Assembly: GCA_003524305.1 (NCBI GenBank) | Contig: DQHW01000015.1 | Location: 57,858-121,857, forward strand | Source of the DNA: Anaerolineaceae bacterium | GTDB taxonomy: Bacteria > Chloroflexota > Anaerolineae > Anaerolineales > Anaerolineaceae | DNA: 64,000 bases | Direction of reading: 5' to 3' | Part shown: in pieces, positions 50,929-60,223 of the stretch | Layout: every line of letters starts with the position of its first letter | How positions within the stretch are numbered: the stretch's first letter is position 1 | Program-made: the position numbers and the translations under genes | Notes under the pieces: model-generated | What the model was told of the DNA's origin: nothing | Database searches by the model: none | The model's input: only the letters and a program-made list of their open reading frames with translations

Positions 50929-51731
50929 TAGAAGAGTGAATCGTACTTCAATTTAGGAAAGACGGTAAGTTTACCGTTTATAGTGGCGTCAATGATTTCA
51001 CGTCCATCTTTTGTGTAGGCATCACGAGCCATGCAATAGGCAAGTTCCGAGGTTTCGAGATCAGGTAATTGCCATCTGAAACCTTTACCAAAATAAGAGG
51101 GGTTAAAATGATTGGGGTCATCCCCGGTGGAAACAACGGTGCTGTTGGGTGTGCCCTTGGTGGCAAAACTGTGATCCACGCCAATCAAAACGACTTGTTT
51201 GAACCCCATGTAGTAAGCCAGCTGCATGGCCACAAAGGTAACCGTAGCACCTTCCCAAAGTCTGCCTGCGGCATTGGTATTGAAGCGCGGAAGCAGATAT
51301 GAGGTATATAAGTAATGTAGATTTTCTGCAGGTTTTATCCACTTGTGTCCTCGCCAAGCGACAAAAGTGGGAATGGATAGTGCTCGAAAATCTTCGGCAC
51401 ACTGTTCAATCACCAAATTATTGACCGAAAGCAAGCAAGAAGTGGTAAACCCAAGTTCGGGGAAAGCCAGGTAAAACCGGTTCATTCCAATGGTGAATAC
51501 ATTTTTAAGTTTTGTAAGATCTGTTTCACGCAAACTGGGACCATTGCCAATAATGACACATTGCTCACCCAGATGAGAATTTTTCAATGACTTAATTTTT
51601 TTGATGGATTCCTGACGCCATGGATGCATGTAGGCATTTGGCAATTCAAGGGCAGTGGTTAATCCATCTCTGGTATTACGTAGAAAATTGGCAGCAGGAT
51701 GGGGAAGCACGCGTAAGAGAGCTTTCTTCAT
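50928..51731 (-). CDS. DUF115 family protein (MptE / Maf-like)
   Basis: The 267-residue protein has the PF01973 pattern: CVIIGNGPSLRETDLTKLKNVFTIGMNRFYLAFPELGF, and later GATVTFVAMQLAYYMGFKQVVLIGVDHSFA. Relatives include archaeal 6-hydroxymethylpterin diphosphokinase MptE and the motility-accessory (Maf) proteins that add nonulosonic acids to flagellin. Because this cluster also makes nonulosonic-acid precursors, a Maf-like transferase or glycan synthesis role is more likely than pterin metabolism. ATG at 51731 is used (a TTG at 51734 is next to it). The start lies 4 bp after the SDR stop. Confidence 0.72.
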   Translation of the reverse strand: MKKALLRVLPHPAANFLRNTRDGLTTALELPNAYMHPWRQESIKKIKSLKNSHLGEQCVIIGNGPSLRETDLTKLKNVFTIGMNRFYLAFPELGFTTSCLLSVNNLVIEQCAEDFRALSIPTFVAWRGHKWIKPAENLHYLYTSYLLPRFNTNAAGRLWEGATVTFVAMQLAYYMGFKQVVLIGVDHSFATKGTPNSTVVSTGDDPNHFNPSYFGKGFRWQLPDLETSELAYCMARDAYTKDGREIIDATINGKLTVFPKLKYDSLF

Positions 51732-51735
51732 CAAT

Positions 51736-52500
51736 TTACTCAGTGCTTAGTCTGGCGGTCGCGCCGCCGTCAACAACCAGCGCCTGGCCAGTCATGAATG
51801 AAGATTGAGAGTTATCTGCCAGGAAATAGATGGCATGGGCAATTTCTTCTGGTGTACCGATCCGACCATTTACAGTTCTGCGAGCAAGATTATCCAGGCG
51901 GTCTGAGATTGAGCTACCCGAATTTACACCGCGCTCAAATCCTCCACGCAGCATGGGTGTATCAACAGCACCTGGTAAAACTGCGTTCACGCGAATGTTA
52001 TTGGGTGCAAATTCAATGGCCATGGCGCGGGTCAAGGCTAAAATTCCACCTTTACTGGCCGCGTAAGCAGCAATATTGGCCGAGGTCTGAATGGCATGAA
52101 CTGATGAAACATTCACGATTGCTCCGCCGCCAGCAGTGCACAATAGGGGATGGGCATATCGGGCGCCTACAAATACAGGTCGTAAATTGGTGGCAATGAC
52201 CTTATCCCATTCTTCGACTGTCGTTTCAACCAACGGTTTGGAAACCTGGATGGCAGCATTATTCACAACCGCGTTCAAAGAACTTGTAAACTGCTTGAGT
52301 TTGTCGTACAAAACCGCAAATTGACTTGCATTCGAAATGTCTGCTTTAATAAACAATCCATCAGATGGAAAATTATCACCAAAATCGTTGCAATCAACTC
52401 CTATAACAATCCACCCCTGGTTAGCAAAATGCTGAATTGTGGCACGGCCTATTCCACCAGCGGCTCCTGTAATTAAAACAACTCGTTTATAGTCTTTCAT
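51736..52500 (-). CDS. Short-chain dehydrogenase/reductase
   Basis: The 254-residue protein has TGxxxGIG as ITGAAGGIGRATI, NNAAIQ after strand 4, Ser in VNVSSVH and the catalytic YAASKGGIL, with the C-terminal YFLADNSQSSFMTGQALVVDGGATA typical of classical SDRs. It oxidises or reduces a sugar or hydroxyacid with NAD(P). It follows the 2-hydroxyacid dehydrogenase gene by 14 bp. Together they may make an unusual sugar, but the substrate is not evident. Confidence 0.9.
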   Translation of the reverse strand: MKDYKRVVLITGAAGGIGRATIQHFANQGWIVIGVDCNDFGDNFPSDGLFIKADISNASQFAVLYDKLKQFTSSLNAVVNNAAIQVSKPLVETTVEEWDKVIATNLRPVFVGARYAHPLLCTAGGGAIVNVSSVHAIQTSANIAAYAASKGGILALTRAMAIEFAPNNIRVNAVLPGAVDTPMLRGGFERGVNSGSSISDRLDNLARRTVNGRIGTPEEIAHAIYFLADNSQSSFMTGQALVVDGGATARLSTE

Positions 52501-52514
52501 TCGTGATCATCCTT

Positions 52515-53486
52515 TCAAACAGATGTTTGCCATTTCGAAAGATCTTCAGGGTTTAAATTTAAGCCAAGCAGCAGATTTCTAATTGTATTCCAATGAACAG
52601 CTTCCCAGGCACTTGGACTGGAATTTGAATTATGAGGGGCGAGTAACACATTGTCCATTTTTATCAATGCGGAGTTAATCGGAAGCGGTTCTTGTTCAAA
52701 AACATCCATGGCAGCGCCGCCAATCACCTTTTCTTCAAGAGCTTCCACCAGGGCGTCTTCATCCACGATGGGTCCCCTGGCAGTGTTGATCAGCACAGCC
52801 GTCGGTTTCATATAATCGAGTGTTTCTCGGTTGATCAAATGGAAAGAAGTCGGATTCAAATCGCAATTAACACTAACAAAATCCGCTTCATTCAACAGTT
52901 GATTGAGAGGAACCGATTTAACCTTGTTCTCAAGCAAAAAATCACGAGCAATGGGTTGAATATCATTACCCAGTAAGGTCATACCAAAAGCGGAAGCGCG
53001 GCGCAGTACGGCTTTTCCAACGTTACCGACGCCAATCACACCCAGTGTACATTCAGAGAGTGAACGCCCGGGGATCTTTTTCCATACCCCGCTTTTGACG
53101 GCTTTATCCATCCAAAGCTGCTGGCGGGCAAAGGCTAATATATAGCCAAGCACGCTGTCTGCCACTGGCAAAGTAAAAGCATTGGGGGTGTTCATCAACC
53201 GGATGCCAAATTCATCACAAGCCGAGCGGTCGATGGAATCAATGCCGGTGCCCCATTTTGAAATCACTTTCAGACGCGGGACACATTTTTCGAGCACCTT
53301 GCGAGTATAACGGTCATCACCACAGATGGTACCGTCGAATTGACCTGCCAGCGATAAAATTTCTGCTTCTTCAAGACGCTCGTTCACCGCGGGAGTCAAT
53401 AACTGAATATCATAATGGTCAAAAACTGGACGAAAACGATCCAGGTATGGAATCATGTAGGGTGCGCTCATTAATACTTGTATCAT
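52515..53486 (-). CDS. D-2-hydroxyacid dehydrogenase family protein (SerA/GyaR-like)
   Basis: The 323-residue protein has the NAD-binding GVIGVGNVGKAVLRRASAFGM motif, the catalytic Arg in LINTARGPIVDEDAL, Glu in FEQEPL and His in APHNSNSSPSAW. The C-terminal SPSAW is a little unusual where many have a longer regulatory domain, so this is the short form with no ACT domain. In glycan clusters such enzymes can make branched or acid side groups. It is followed by the SDR gene at 14 bp. Specificity is unknown. Confidence 0.88.
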   Translation of the reverse strand: MIQVLMSAPYMIPYLDRFRPVFDHYDIQLLTPAVNERLEEAEILSLAGQFDGTICGDDRYTRKVLEKCVPRLKVISKWGTGIDSIDRSACDEFGIRLMNTPNAFTLPVADSVLGYILAFARQQLWMDKAVKSGVWKKIPGRSLSECTLGVIGVGNVGKAVLRRASAFGMTLLGNDIQPIARDFLLENKVKSVPLNQLLNEADFVSVNCDLNPTSFHLINRETLDYMKPTAVLINTARGPIVDEDALVEALEEKVIGGAAMDVFEQEPLPINSALIKMDNVLLAPHNSNSSPSAWEAVHWNTIRNLLLGLNLNPEDLSKWQTSV

Positions 53487-53528
53487 CGGAGATCCTCTTG
53501 TTCAAAGCCAATCAATTATAACGTTCAA

Positions 53529-55598
53529 TTATTCGAGAATGCGATATTTATAGAGAGTAAACCCTTCATTTCCGCGGATATATCCTATCTCTTCCAGTCT
53601 GTCCTTCAAAAAGCTGCCATAAGGATCAGATTCAAGCAGCATGTAAGGTTTGCCAAAGACATAATCCAGTGGAATGGCATCCAGGAACTGGGTGGCTTTG
53701 CCAGATTTCATGGCATTGAAATATTCCACACTGTTAATCAAGCCGTCAAGATTGACAACGGTGCGGTCATGAATGAAATAAGCCATCAATCCGCCGCCTG
53801 TCATACCTATCTGGGAACCGGGTTCGGTATAAAACTCGACTTCAATGACCTCGGCAAGATAATATGCCTGTTTTGCTTCGGGAACACTCATGGGGGTTAA
53901 TCTGGAAATGAATTGCATATGATTAATTACCAGAACCAGCCCAATCAACGAAGTAAATACCAGAGATGGTTTAATTTTAAGTTTTGCTTGATCCACCCTT
54001 GAAAAAATTCCATCCAGTACCAGGCTGCCACTAATAATGATGGTCATCATTTCAGCCATCCAATACCATCCGCGAGTATGAGTGTAACCTGTGGCAAAGT
54101 AATAGGTGATTTGAATGATGCAGCCAATCAACATGGCTGGGATCATCATATTAAAAAATTTCCTTGCCAATTTGCCATTCTGGGCTTTCATCAGCAGTAA
54201 GAATAGAATTGCTCCGACCGCAAGTAATATGACAAAGACCAGGTTGTTATCCAAAGAGGCAAAAGGTTTCGAAACAAATTTGGCCGCCTGGTAAATCTTA
54301 GAAGTAAGAATTGACCATGGGCCATTACCGCCTCCAGTGCTTAACCCCAAAACATCGAGTAAAGAAACTGAACGCGCATAAACCGTGTTGGGCATGCTGC
54401 TCCACCAGTGCTTAATCTGTCCGCTTACTGGAGAAAAAGAGCCGAAGGTTACTTTATTGAAGATCATATAGCTGCCCACCAAGACTGCAATAGGCGCTCC
54501 ATAAGCGACACCATCAAGCACGACACGTTTCCATTGTGCCTTGACCCAGTTCCAGAAAGTATTTATTGGTGAATGTTCAGCCTTGGCACTCCATTTTAAC
54601 AACAATAAATGAACAATAACAACAATTACAAGTCCGATAGCAGCATCCAACAACATAATCGAATTGGAAAACATGGTTGTAATGTTAAATTTGAATAGAA
54701 CATACAAGGTAACATATTCAATTCCAAAAGCAACAACCCATGCCAGAGAGGTTCGATAAACCATTTGAATTCTATTCAGCGGCTTATTCCCGGAATAACA
54801 ACCTGAAAAATAAAACGCCACAGGTCTGACCAATAGGCACAACATCAGCATTGGATAAATACTTAGTTTATGAGCCAGAACACCTTCTGACCCTAAACGA
54901 AGTATCCATGCCACAAAGATTGATACTGTTATGGCAATTAGGTCAAAGATCACCATCGCAGGGATTTTCTTAATTTTGAACAACAAGAATATACCAATTA
55001 CAGCGACTATGAATAGATTATCCAGCCTGGCGAGAATGGTCAAACCACCAATCACGCCCAACAGAATTAAATCGCGGCTCCGATGCGGATCAAGCTCTTG
55101 CCGATTCAAAAAGCTGGCCGCTTTTGATAATAATAAAATGATGAAAAATACACTTATTGATGATTCCATACCCAAAACTGTAGAAACATTGAAAATTGCA
55201 GGGTAGGTACCCCAGAGAAGCGCCCCAATAAAGGCAGCCGCGATATGCAGATGGCGTTTAAGAAATCGAAACAGCAATAAAGAGGTTGCTACATTGAACA
55301 TACCGCTGACCAAAACCAAGACACGCAGCGGAAGGAGCAAGTTAAAACGCGAAAGCCAAAAAACGCCAAGGCAAACCACCATCCATAATGGATGAAAACC
55401 GTTTGAGAAGTTAATCTGATCAAAGGTAAAGCCGTGACCTGCAAGAACGTTTTGAGCAACTTTGTAATAAAAGAATGCGTCATCCACGTTGTACCAGTTC
55501 ATAAGGCTATTGGCAGGAGTGACTGACACAAAAATGCTGCCCGCCATTGTAGCCAAAGCCAAAACAACCTGGAGGATGATAATAAATTTACGGTTCAA
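53529..55598 (-). CDS. Large membrane protein, GT-C glycosyltransferase-like
   Basis: The 689-residue protein has about twelve membrane segments and a first loop WYNVDDAFFYYKVAQNVLAGHGFTFDQINFSNGFHPLW, with acidic residues (VDDAFFYY) and HPLW at the place of the GT-C catalytic loop. A soluble C-terminal region of about 110 residues follows (SVPEAKQAYYLAEVIEVEFYT). It resembles the GT39/GT83-like transferases in this cluster but is longer. The start is a TTG at 55598 close to the stop of the upstream CMP-sugar gene. The donor is presumably lipid-linked. Confidence 0.68.
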   Translation of the reverse strand: MNRKFIIILQVVLALATMAGSIFVSVTPANSLMNWYNVDDAFFYYKVAQNVLAGHGFTFDQINFSNGFHPLWMVVCLGVFWLSRFNLLLPLRVLVLVSGMFNVATSLLLFRFLKRHLHIAAAFIGALLWGTYPAIFNVSTVLGMESSISVFFIILLLSKAASFLNRQELDPHRSRDLILLGVIGGLTILARLDNLFIVAVIGIFLLFKIKKIPAMVIFDLIAITVSIFVAWILRLGSEGVLAHKLSIYPMLMLCLLVRPVAFYFSGCYSGNKPLNRIQMVYRTSLAWVVAFGIEYVTLYVLFKFNITTMFSNSIMLLDAAIGLVIVVIVHLLLLKWSAKAEHSPINTFWNWVKAQWKRVVLDGVAYGAPIAVLVGSYMIFNKVTFGSFSPVSGQIKHWWSSMPNTVYARSVSLLDVLGLSTGGGNGPWSILTSKIYQAAKFVSKPFASLDNNLVFVILLAVGAILFLLLMKAQNGKLARKFFNMMIPAMLIGCIIQITYYFATGYTHTRGWYWMAEMMTIIISGSLVLDGIFSRVDQAKLKIKPSLVFTSLIGLVLVINHMQFISRLTPMSVPEAKQAYYLAEVIEVEFYTEPGSQIGMTGGGLMAYFIHDRTVVNLDGLINSVEYFNAMKSGKATQFLDAIPLDYVFGKPYMLLESDPYGSFLKDRLEEIGYIRGNEGFTLYKYRILE

Positions 55599-55600
55599 AC

Positions 55601-56287
55601 CTACCCCAATCCCTGGTTGTTTTTTCGTGCCTGGATCAGCAGATCAACCAATTTAAAATCGATTTCTTCATCAATATCCCAGGCTTCATCCGCATCAATT
55701 TCGAAGAGAAACGGACGATCACCCAAACGGTTCCTTTTTATGGAGAGTGTTTCACGGGTAAAAAGATAGAGGCACGAATTTTCCTCGTAGATTGGGGGTA
55801 GATCCTGGGTTTGCAACAATATATTGGGGTTGTGATTAACCGCCCTGCCCAGGCCATCCCAAAAACGGGATTGAAAACGAGTCACCGAAAACAACGAATC
55901 ATAAGCAGGATACTGTGATAAGAGCGTTTGAATGGCTCTTGAGATGGTTTCAGGTTTCAGCAATGGATTAGTGGAATGGGTTTGGAGATAGAAATCGGAT
56001 TGTACGAGACTCGTGTCATACATCAAGATTTCATTCATTGGAATGTCGTCCGCCCGGAGATTTTCCGGACGGGTAACACATTGCACCTCTGGAAAACTCA
56101 ATTTTATACCCTCAATAATCTCGACACTGTCAGTATCCACAAGAATATGATCAATCTCAGGCACGGACTGTAATGTTGATAATATGTGTGCATAGAGAGG
56201 TTGTCCATCCAGTGGTCTGAAGTTTTTACCCGGCACGCGCTGTGAATGGTGACGCATGGGTATTAGAGCTGTAATTTTTTTCTGCAT
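55601..56287 (-). CDS. CMP-nonulosonate cytidylyltransferase-like protein (NeuA/NeuA-like)
   Basis: The 228-residue protein has the cytidylyltransferase opening ITALIPMRHHSQRVPGKNFRPLDGQPLYAHIL, then HILVDTDSVEIIEG, QTHSTNPLLKPETISRAI and a C-terminal FEIDADEAWDIDEEIDF. The NeuA family usually has IxARxxSxRxPxKN; here the Arg, Gly and Lys are kept (MRHHSQRVPGKN). It would activate a sialic-like or Kdo-like sugar with CTP. A second cytidylyltransferase at 60224 is fused to a phosphatase. GGGAGTAAACT precedes the ATG. It lies between the GT-C and the MoaD-like genes. Confidence 0.82.
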   Translation of the reverse strand: MQKKITALIPMRHHSQRVPGKNFRPLDGQPLYAHILSTLQSVPEIDHILVDTDSVEIIEGIKLSFPEVQCVTRPENLRADDIPMNEILMYDTSLVQSDFYLQTHSTNPLLKPETISRAIQTLLSQYPAYDSLFSVTRFQSRFWDGLGRAVNHNPNILLQTQDLPPIYEENSCLYLFTRETLSIKRNRLGDRPFLFEIDADEAWDIDEEIDFKLVDLLIQARKNNQGLG

Positions 56288-56320
56288 AGTTTACTCCCAA
56301 AACTCAGTTAAGAGCATTTT

Positions 56321-56605
56321 TCAACCGCCGGTGATCACCGACATCAAAGATATAAACTCCCCATCTGCGGGTGATTGATCGAGAATCATGGCTGGAAACT
56401 CCAAATTGCCATTGATCACAAACATATTCGAACTCATGAAGGTCTCGCCGTCAGGATCAATGATCAGACCGAGCATGGACGGGTATTTCACCGCGAGCAT
56501 CTTGACCAGGTCACGATAGGTGAAGTGCTGCGGTACATTAAATTCAATCGCGCCCGCTTGAGTAATCGATTTCGTGATCCCAGTGAACTCGATTGTAATC
56601 TTCAC
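56321..56605 (-). CDS. MoaD/ThiS-like ubiquitin-fold protein ending in Gly-Gly
   Basis: The 94-residue protein opens MKITIEFTGITKSITQAGAIEFNVPQHFTYRDLVKMLAVKYPSM and ends ISLMSVITGG. The beta-grasp size, TYRDLV helix and terminal GG match MoaD/ThiS-like carriers, whose C-terminal Gly is activated by adenylation or thiocarboxylation. No MoeB/ThiF-like activating enzyme is adjacent, so the target pathway is unknown; MoaD-like carriers occur in molybdopterin, thiamine and secondary-metabolite sulfur chemistry. The start is a GTG at 56605 with AAGGA 8-9 nt upstream. It lies inside the glycan cluster, an unusual setting. Confidence 0.75.
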   Translation of the reverse strand: MKITIEFTGITKSITQAGAIEFNVPQHFTYRDLVKMLAVKYPSMLGLIIDPDGETFMSSNMFVINGNLEFPAMILDQSPADGEFISLMSVITGG

Positions 56606-56630
56606 TTAGCGATCCTTCCAGAGCACAACC

Positions 56631-57572
56631 TTAATTATACTGAATCGGCTGAACTTTCCGTACCCTGGATTTCTGTTGAACCGAATTCCCGGGATAGTAA
56701 AACGCCTTCTTTAGCTGCCACGTTAACGGTCCGGACTGTTTATATCCGTGATATGTTCCAGAAAATTGCAGCCAACGAAAGCGTATGATCTTGCCAATAG
56801 TTGATAAATATCGTTTTGCTTTAAGGGCTTCGCGCCCATCACTGAGAACATTTTGAATGAACAATTTTATAAGATCTCGCCTTGTAAATTTTTCATCGGG
56901 GTAAATTTGTTTAAACGCCATTCCTTCACGGCGATAACGGTTAAAAATACCTGCCGTGGATTCATTGTGAACATGAACGACTTCGGCTTCTGCAACATAA
57001 TGAATGGATGATCCATTGTCCTGCGCCCATTTTGCCCAGGCTAAATCTTCAAGCCCTGGCAAGTTTTCATTGTATGGGTGTATTTGCCAAAGTGACCTCC
57101 GAATGGCTGCATTGGCATTGTTGCAAAAAGGAAAAGGTTGTTGTAAAACCGAGTGTTCAGGATACCAGGTCTGAAAAATCTGCTGCTCTGAAAAATGTGA
57201 TGTTTCTGCGCCGCGCTGCATTCCGTAGGTTAAGGCGACATTTTTATCACTGAATGGAGCCAATAGCGTTTCAAGCCAATCTGGATAAACTGGAAAAACA
57301 TGGGCACTGGCCATAACGATCAAATCTGCTTTTGCGCATTCAATCCCCACGTTAAGCGAATGACCAAAAGTAAATTCGTGAGGCTGAATAGTCACTACTT
57401 CTACAGAAAATTCCTTTGTTTCGTCAATCGTTCGATCCGTCGATCCAGAATCCACCAAAATGATCTGTACATTTTTGACTGTCTGTTCTGCAATTCCAAC
57501 CAAAAGACGTCTAATATACTTTTCTTCGTTATATGCGCGAATAATAATTGAACATGTTGGTTTCTGAGTCAT
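56631..57572 (-). CDS. Family 2 glycosyltransferase
   Basis: With the ATG at 57572, which overlaps the stop of the capsule-type gene by 4 bp (ATGA), the protein has 313 residues; a longer in-frame extension to 57692 lies inside that gene and is rejected. GT2 motifs are CSIIIRAYNEEKYIRRLLVGIAEQTVKNVQIILVDSGSTDRT, then MASAHVFPVYPDW and a GLEDLAWAKWAQD acidic motif. The end carries a helical tail (YKQSGPLTWQLKKAFYYPG). The donor is unknown. Confidence 0.9.
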   Translation of the reverse strand: MTQKPTCSIIIRAYNEEKYIRRLLVGIAEQTVKNVQIILVDSGSTDRTIDETKEFSVEVVTIQPHEFTFGHSLNVGIECAKADLIVMASAHVFPVYPDWLETLLAPFSDKNVALTYGMQRGAETSHFSEQQIFQTWYPEHSVLQQPFPFCNNANAAIRRSLWQIHPYNENLPGLEDLAWAKWAQDNGSSIHYVAEAEVVHVHNESTAGIFNRYRREGMAFKQIYPDEKFTRRDLIKLFIQNVLSDGREALKAKRYLSTIGKIIRFRWLQFSGTYHGYKQSGPLTWQLKKAFYYPGNSVQQKSRVRKVQPIQYN

Positions 57573-59179
57573 AGGACACGCAAAAATTCCTTTCTGTTGA
57601 GGATTCCATCTGTAAGGATTTGAATCGTTTCGGAATTTTGTGGAAAAAGTGCTTGTATCTGAAAATCTTTTAGGGTTACATAACCTTTCCACACACCATC
57701 CTCTTTTAGAAAATCGCCAAAGGGGAGGGAAGTAAGGAACAATTGGGCATAAAGGAATCGGCGTGCATTATGCATGAATTCTTCAGGCACTTCTATCTCT
57801 TCAGTTCTGAGGAATTTTTCCAACATATCAAAGTATTCATTCTTACTTGTGGGGAAAAAAGTGGTGGGAATCTGGGTGTAGCGCGCCTTACCGGCAGTAA
57901 GCACGGGGTGGCCCAGTAATGTGGCTTCAAGCCCTATGGTGGAGTTGTAATTCATTACGAAATGCGAACGGCGGATCAATTCATAGGAGCTGACAAATTG
58001 ATTGGAATCGATGAAGATTATATTTGGCAGTCGCAATAAGCCGCGATTATTTACCCAATCTGCGACACTCTCACGGCTTGCTTTACCCTTGCGGCCCTCA
58101 TCTGGATGGGCACGCAAGATAAATAACACTTCAGGATGATCCAAAATGGATTGATAAATACCCTCAAGCCATTGGAACATGTCTTTGAAAAGTGTATTGG
58201 CATGCACCTGGCTGGTGTCAAAGATCACATTGGAAAAAATTGGCACAATCTTCTTATAAAGAGCAATTCGACTTGCCAATTCGGAATCAAACTGTTGCAT
58301 TTCTGGCCAAAACTTGATCCCTGCCATGGTGAAATTTCCACTGAAGCGGTTGCTCAAGTAGTCATCCAGACGCGCGTTCATATCTTCATTAAGCTGAAAA
58401 TCATCCGCAATGTGCATGGGGTAGGCAGTGGCTTCGCCTTCAGTAAAAAAGGCAGAGAAAGGCTGAATGCCCACTTCGTGTGTGATAACACGGATATTGC
58501 GTTCGAGACAAACCTGCCTGACAGCAGCTTCAGGGAAGAACATGCCATTGAAAACAACAACAGCCTGCGGATTGGATTCTTCGGCCAAACGAGAGAATTG
58601 TTGATATACGTTCCAGGCTGACTGGATGAAAGAGACCATAAAAGCGCGGGTGAGCGCGTCTTCTTTCAGGGTGTAACGGCGCAAGACCCAGCGCAGAGAA
58701 TTTACCGCCCAGAAACCCAGTGGAAGATCATGCCAGGTAAACTCTGAACATTTGGCAACAGAGAGGGTTTCAAGTGCAAAATCAAGCATTTCGTCAGTTT
58801 CATACTCAAAAAACCAGGTTTTATCACCAGAATAAAGAGCATGACTTTGCTCAATACATTGGGCACAGGGTGGTTCCTGATCAAATTCATCACGGTTGCT
58901 GCCCAATATGCAGCGTTGAATACCCGATTTACACACAAAATGGATCACCGGTATCCCCTGGGCGCGTAAGCCAAGACTGGTCAGCCTGGAATAGGCTGCG
59001 TTTTGACTCACACCACCCAAGCGAGTGGAAGAATTAAAAAACACAACCGGTTGTTTTGAATTATCAATCTCAAGAGAATTGACCTGGTGCGATAAATTCT
59101 TCCAGCGTTGGCTGCCTAAACGGTGCATCCAACGCTGATGAATAGCATTTTTAAGTCGTATTGCTAATTTGAACGCCAA
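57569..59179 (-). CDS. Capsule-synthesis-type (GT-B-like) transferase, product not recognised
   Basis: The 536-residue protein has no membrane segment. It includes GGVSQNAAYSRLTSLGLRAQGIPVIHFVCKSG, two cysteines in QEPPCAQCIEQS, the segment VVVFNGMFFPEAAVRQVCLERNIRVITHEVG, and later VLFILRAHPDEGRKG and FVMNYNSTIGLEATLLGHPVLTAGKARY, which match the C-terminal nucleotide-sugar half of capsule synthesis and Kdo-transferase-like proteins. The role may be a polysaccharide transferase using a CMP-sugar. The start is a TTG at 59179, 2 nt after the NeuB stop. Its C-terminus overlaps the GT2 gene. Confidence 0.6.
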   Translation of the reverse strand: MAFKLAIRLKNAIHQRWMHRLGSQRWKNLSHQVNSLEIDNSKQPVVFFNSSTRLGGVSQNAAYSRLTSLGLRAQGIPVIHFVCKSGIQRCILGSNRDEFDQEPPCAQCIEQSHALYSGDKTWFFEYETDEMLDFALETLSVAKCSEFTWHDLPLGFWAVNSLRWVLRRYTLKEDALTRAFMVSFIQSAWNVYQQFSRLAEESNPQAVVVFNGMFFPEAAVRQVCLERNIRVITHEVGIQPFSAFFTEGEATAYPMHIADDFQLNEDMNARLDDYLSNRFSGNFTMAGIKFWPEMQQFDSELASRIALYKKIVPIFSNVIFDTSQVHANTLFKDMFQWLEGIYQSILDHPEVLFILRAHPDEGRKGKASRESVADWVNNRGLLRLPNIIFIDSNQFVSSYELIRRSHFVMNYNSTIGLEATLLGHPVLTAGKARYTQIPTTFFPTSKNEYFDMLEKFLRTEEIEVPEEFMHNARRFLYAQLFLTSLPFGDFLKEDGVWKGYVTLKDFQIQALFPQNSETIQILTDGILNRKEFLRVL

Positions 59180-59181
59180 GC

Positions 59182-60051
59182 TTAAATCCTGCGCAATTTT
59201 TTTTGTGAAGGCAATTCGCTTTCATACACGCGTTTTACACCATCACCCACTGCAGCTTCAGTAACACGAATATATTTGACCAATCTTTCAAAACCGGCGG
59301 GTTCAACAGAAGCTGCTTGATCAGAACCCCACATGGCGCGGTCAAGGGTGATGTGGCGTTCTACCATGCAGGCACCCAGACCAACTGCCACAGCGGAAGT
59401 CACCAAACCAACCTCATGGCCTGAATAACCAATCGGGCAAGAAAATGTATTGCGCAGCGTTTCAATCATGCGCAAATTCAACTCGTGAGGATCGCAGGGA
59501 TAAGCACTTGTGGCGTGTGTAATTGCCAAATTTTCTTCGCCAATCAATTTTATTGCGTCTGTAATTTGATTCATGGTTGACATACCTGTGGAGAGGATCA
59601 AGGGTCTACCTGTGGCACGAAGATGCATGAGCAGTTTGTGGTCTGTTAAGGAAGCTGATGGAATCTTATAGCAAACAGGATTGAATTTTTCCATAAAATC
59701 AACGGCTTCTTCATCCCAAACTGAAACAAACCAATCAATGCCTACCTCTTTGCTATAACGGTCAATTTCTGCGTATTCTTTTTCGCCAAATTCAGTCTTA
59801 ATTCGGTATTCCATGTAGGTGATATAGCCCCAGGGAGTCTCGCGCATTTGTCCGCGTTGTTCGGGGGGTACACATAATTCGGGTGTACGTTTCTGGAATT
59901 TCACCGCGTCTACACCGGCATGTTTGGCTGCGTCGATTAATTTCTTTGCATTTTCAAGGTCCCCATTGTGATTGATGCCAGCTTCAGCAATGATATAGGC
60001 TGGATGTCCGTCGCCAACCAATTTGTTGCCTATGCGTATTTCTCGTGTCAT
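59182..60051 (-). CDS. NeuB-family nonulosonic acid synthase lacking the SAF domain
   Basis: The 289-residue protein has the TIM-barrel of NeuB: YIIAEAGINHNGDLENAKKLIDAAKHAGVDAVKFQ, then WFVSVWDEEAVDFM, SASLTDHKLL, LSTGMSTMNQI and YSGHEVG ... ERHITLDRAMWGSDQAASVEPAGF. It condenses PEP with a six-carbon N-acetyl sugar to form a nine-carbon acid. Most NeuB proteins are about 340-350 residues because of a C-terminal SAF (antifreeze-like) lid; that part is missing and the chain ends SQKKLRRI. Strong AGGAG precedes the ATG. It lies between capsule-type and CMP-sugar genes. Confidence 0.88.
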   Translation of the reverse strand: MTREIRIGNKLVGDGHPAYIIAEAGINHNGDLENAKKLIDAAKHAGVDAVKFQKRTPELCVPPEQRGQMRETPWGYITYMEYRIKTEFGEKEYAEIDRYSKEVGIDWFVSVWDEEAVDFMEKFNPVCYKIPSASLTDHKLLMHLRATGRPLILSTGMSTMNQITDAIKLIGEENLAITHATSAYPCDPHELNLRMIETLRNTFSCPIGYSGHEVGLVTSAVAVGLGACMVERHITLDRAMWGSDQAASVEPAGFERLVKYIRVTEAAVGDGVKRVYESELPSQKKLRRI

Positions 60052-60223
60052 GAAGTTCTCCTGAATAGAGATGATTTTTTTACTTTATTACTGCTTCTGA
60101 TACTGATGCAAAAGGTTTATCAGACTTAAAACAAAAGATCTATATTTGATTGTCGACCAATCCATTGATGCAGGTCATGCATTTTTTGCGCTTGCTATAA
60201 ATGATTTGCGTCAACAGGAATTC

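Noticed and set aside
57573..57692. Longer start of the GT2 at 56631
   Set aside because: It would overlap the upstream gene by over 100 bp; the ATG at 57572 gives a 4-bp coupling overlap and the normal GT2 start.
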